Positions 46,425 to 46,987 of a stretch of DNA of 46,987 bases are shown piece after piece; positions within the stretch are counted from its first letter, which is position 1; each line of letters begins with the position of its first letter. The position numbers and the translations under genes were made by a program. This DNA comes from a bacterium (GTDB taxonomy: Bacteria > UBA10199 > DSSB01). The notes beneath the pieces are model-generated. The model did no database searches, was not told the DNA's origin, and saw only the letters and a list, made by a program, of their open reading frames with translations. The stretch is taken from positions 1 through 46,987 of the forward strand of contig DATEDP010000059.1 in the NCBI GenBank assembly GCA_035281585.1. The letters run 5' to 3'.

Positions 46425-46987
46425 ATGAATTCCAAGAGCTCGCTTCTGATTTTGTTCAGCGTCGTCGTGCTCGACTTGATCGGCTTCGGCATCGTCATCC
46501 CCATCCTGCCCTTCTACGCCGAATCCTACGGCGCCAATGCCACGGTCCTGGGCTGCTTGCTGACCTCCTACGCGGCCATGCAATTCCTCTTTTCCCCTCT
46601 GTGGGGGAGGCTTTCCGACCGGATCGGCCGGCGCAAGGTCCTGCTCGGCACCATCGCCGGCGGGGTGGTCGGCTTGGTCATCCTCGGCTTGGCCAAATCC
46701 TTGCCCATGCTCTTCGTCGGACGAATTCTCTCCGGCATCTTCGGCGCCAATATCGGCATCGCCTCGGCCTATGTCACCGACGTGACGACGCCGGAAAATC
46801 GGGCCCGAGGCATGGGCTTGATCGGAGTGGCCTTCGGAATCGGCTTCATCTTCGGACCGGCTTTGGGCGGAGCGCTCTCGGTCTACGGCTATTCGGTGCC
46901 GATCCTCGCTGCCGCCGGCCTCGGCGCCTTCACATGGCTCTATGCTTGGCTGCGGCTCGGCGAATCCCATCCGGCCAAAGGCGCCGA
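46425..46987 (+). CDS. MFS transporter, N-terminal half (runs off the right edge)
   Basis: From the ATG at 46425 the frame is open to the window end, giving 187 codons. The sequence has the regular helices of a major facilitator: helix 1 LLILFSVVVLDLIGFGIVIP, then motif A GRLSDRIGRRK at 61-71, and further helices with GRILSGIFGANIG and GFIFGPALGG. The pattern is closest to the TetA/Bcr drug:H+ antiporter branch (DHA1). Substrate is unknown. An upstream ATG at 46408 hits a stop within six codons. It is divergent from the 55-residue membrane protein gene. Confidence 0.9.
   Translation, partial: MNSKSSLLILFSVVVLDLIGFGIVIPILPFYAESYGANATVLGCLLTSYAAMQFLFSPLWGRLSDRIGRRKVLLGTIAGGVVGLVILGLAKSLPMLFVGRILSGIFGANIGIASAYVTDVTTPENRARGMGLIGVAFGIGFIFGPALGGALSVYGYSVPILAAAGLGAFTWLYAWLRLGESHPAKGA

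Noticed and set aside
46142-46504. A 120-codon minus-strand frame over the 46.2-46.5 kb region
   Set aside because: It overlaps the better-supported 55-residue gene in another frame and lies antisense to the MFS start; its sequence looks random.

Overview
The window is a gene-dense, GC-rich piece of bacterial chromosome with no prophage, insertion sequence, rRNA, tRNA or CRISPR array that I can recognise. The gene set suggests a Gram-negative of the former Deltaproteobacteria or a related candidate lineage. The evidence is an outer-membrane porin, lipoproteins, FMN-binding redox proteins, system II cytochrome c maturation (CcsB/CcsA), a Ser/Thr kinase with PEGA domains and an FHA-GGDEF protein. 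This taxonomic reading is inference. Both window ends cut a gene: folP on the left and an MFS transporter on the right.

Layout. (1) 1-4.5 kb, minus strand: folP, ftsH, tilS, a small His-containing membrane protein and a periplasmic FMN-binding protein. (2) 4.7-10 kb: a porin divergent from the ApbE flavin transferase, then convergent fur-feoA-feoB. Related palindromes lie upstream of porin, apbE and fur, so these genes may form one Fur-controlled iron/flavin regulon. (3) 10-14.5 kb: an M48 lipoprotein protease and a signalling group (receiver protein, FHA-GGDEF cyclase, Ser/Thr kinase-PEGA). (4) 14.5-20.8 kb: an AT-rich gap with a 15-bp perfect inverted repeat, then two overlapping genes for unrecognised beta-strand-rich proteins of 960 and 993 residues. 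(5) 20.8-25.2 kb: two unknown polytopic membrane proteins, a secreted protein with a His/Lys tail, recO, a short RodZ-like protein and mtnP. (6) 25.3-37.5 kb: tldD, pgeF, rluD, an HNH protein, a ccsB-ccsA-engB-rimI-pyrK-pyrD run, enolase and a membrane-anchored Mrr-like protein. (7) 37.5-41.3 kb: a CDP-alcohol phosphatidyltransferase, a large radical SAM enzyme resembling tetraether/membrane-spanning lipid synthases, and a GbsR-type regulator. (8) 41.4-47 kb: an unrecognised 1559-residue protein with a GNAT-like C-terminal region, a 55-residue membrane protein and the MFS transporter.

Several families of short GC-rich palindromic repeats fill the intergenic spaces. They often supply the stop codon, or even the last residues, of the gene they follow.

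The best candidates for undescribed biology are the radical SAM lipid-enzyme locus, the two-gene giant beta-rich operon, the 1559-residue protein, and the Fur-linked extracytosolic flavin module.
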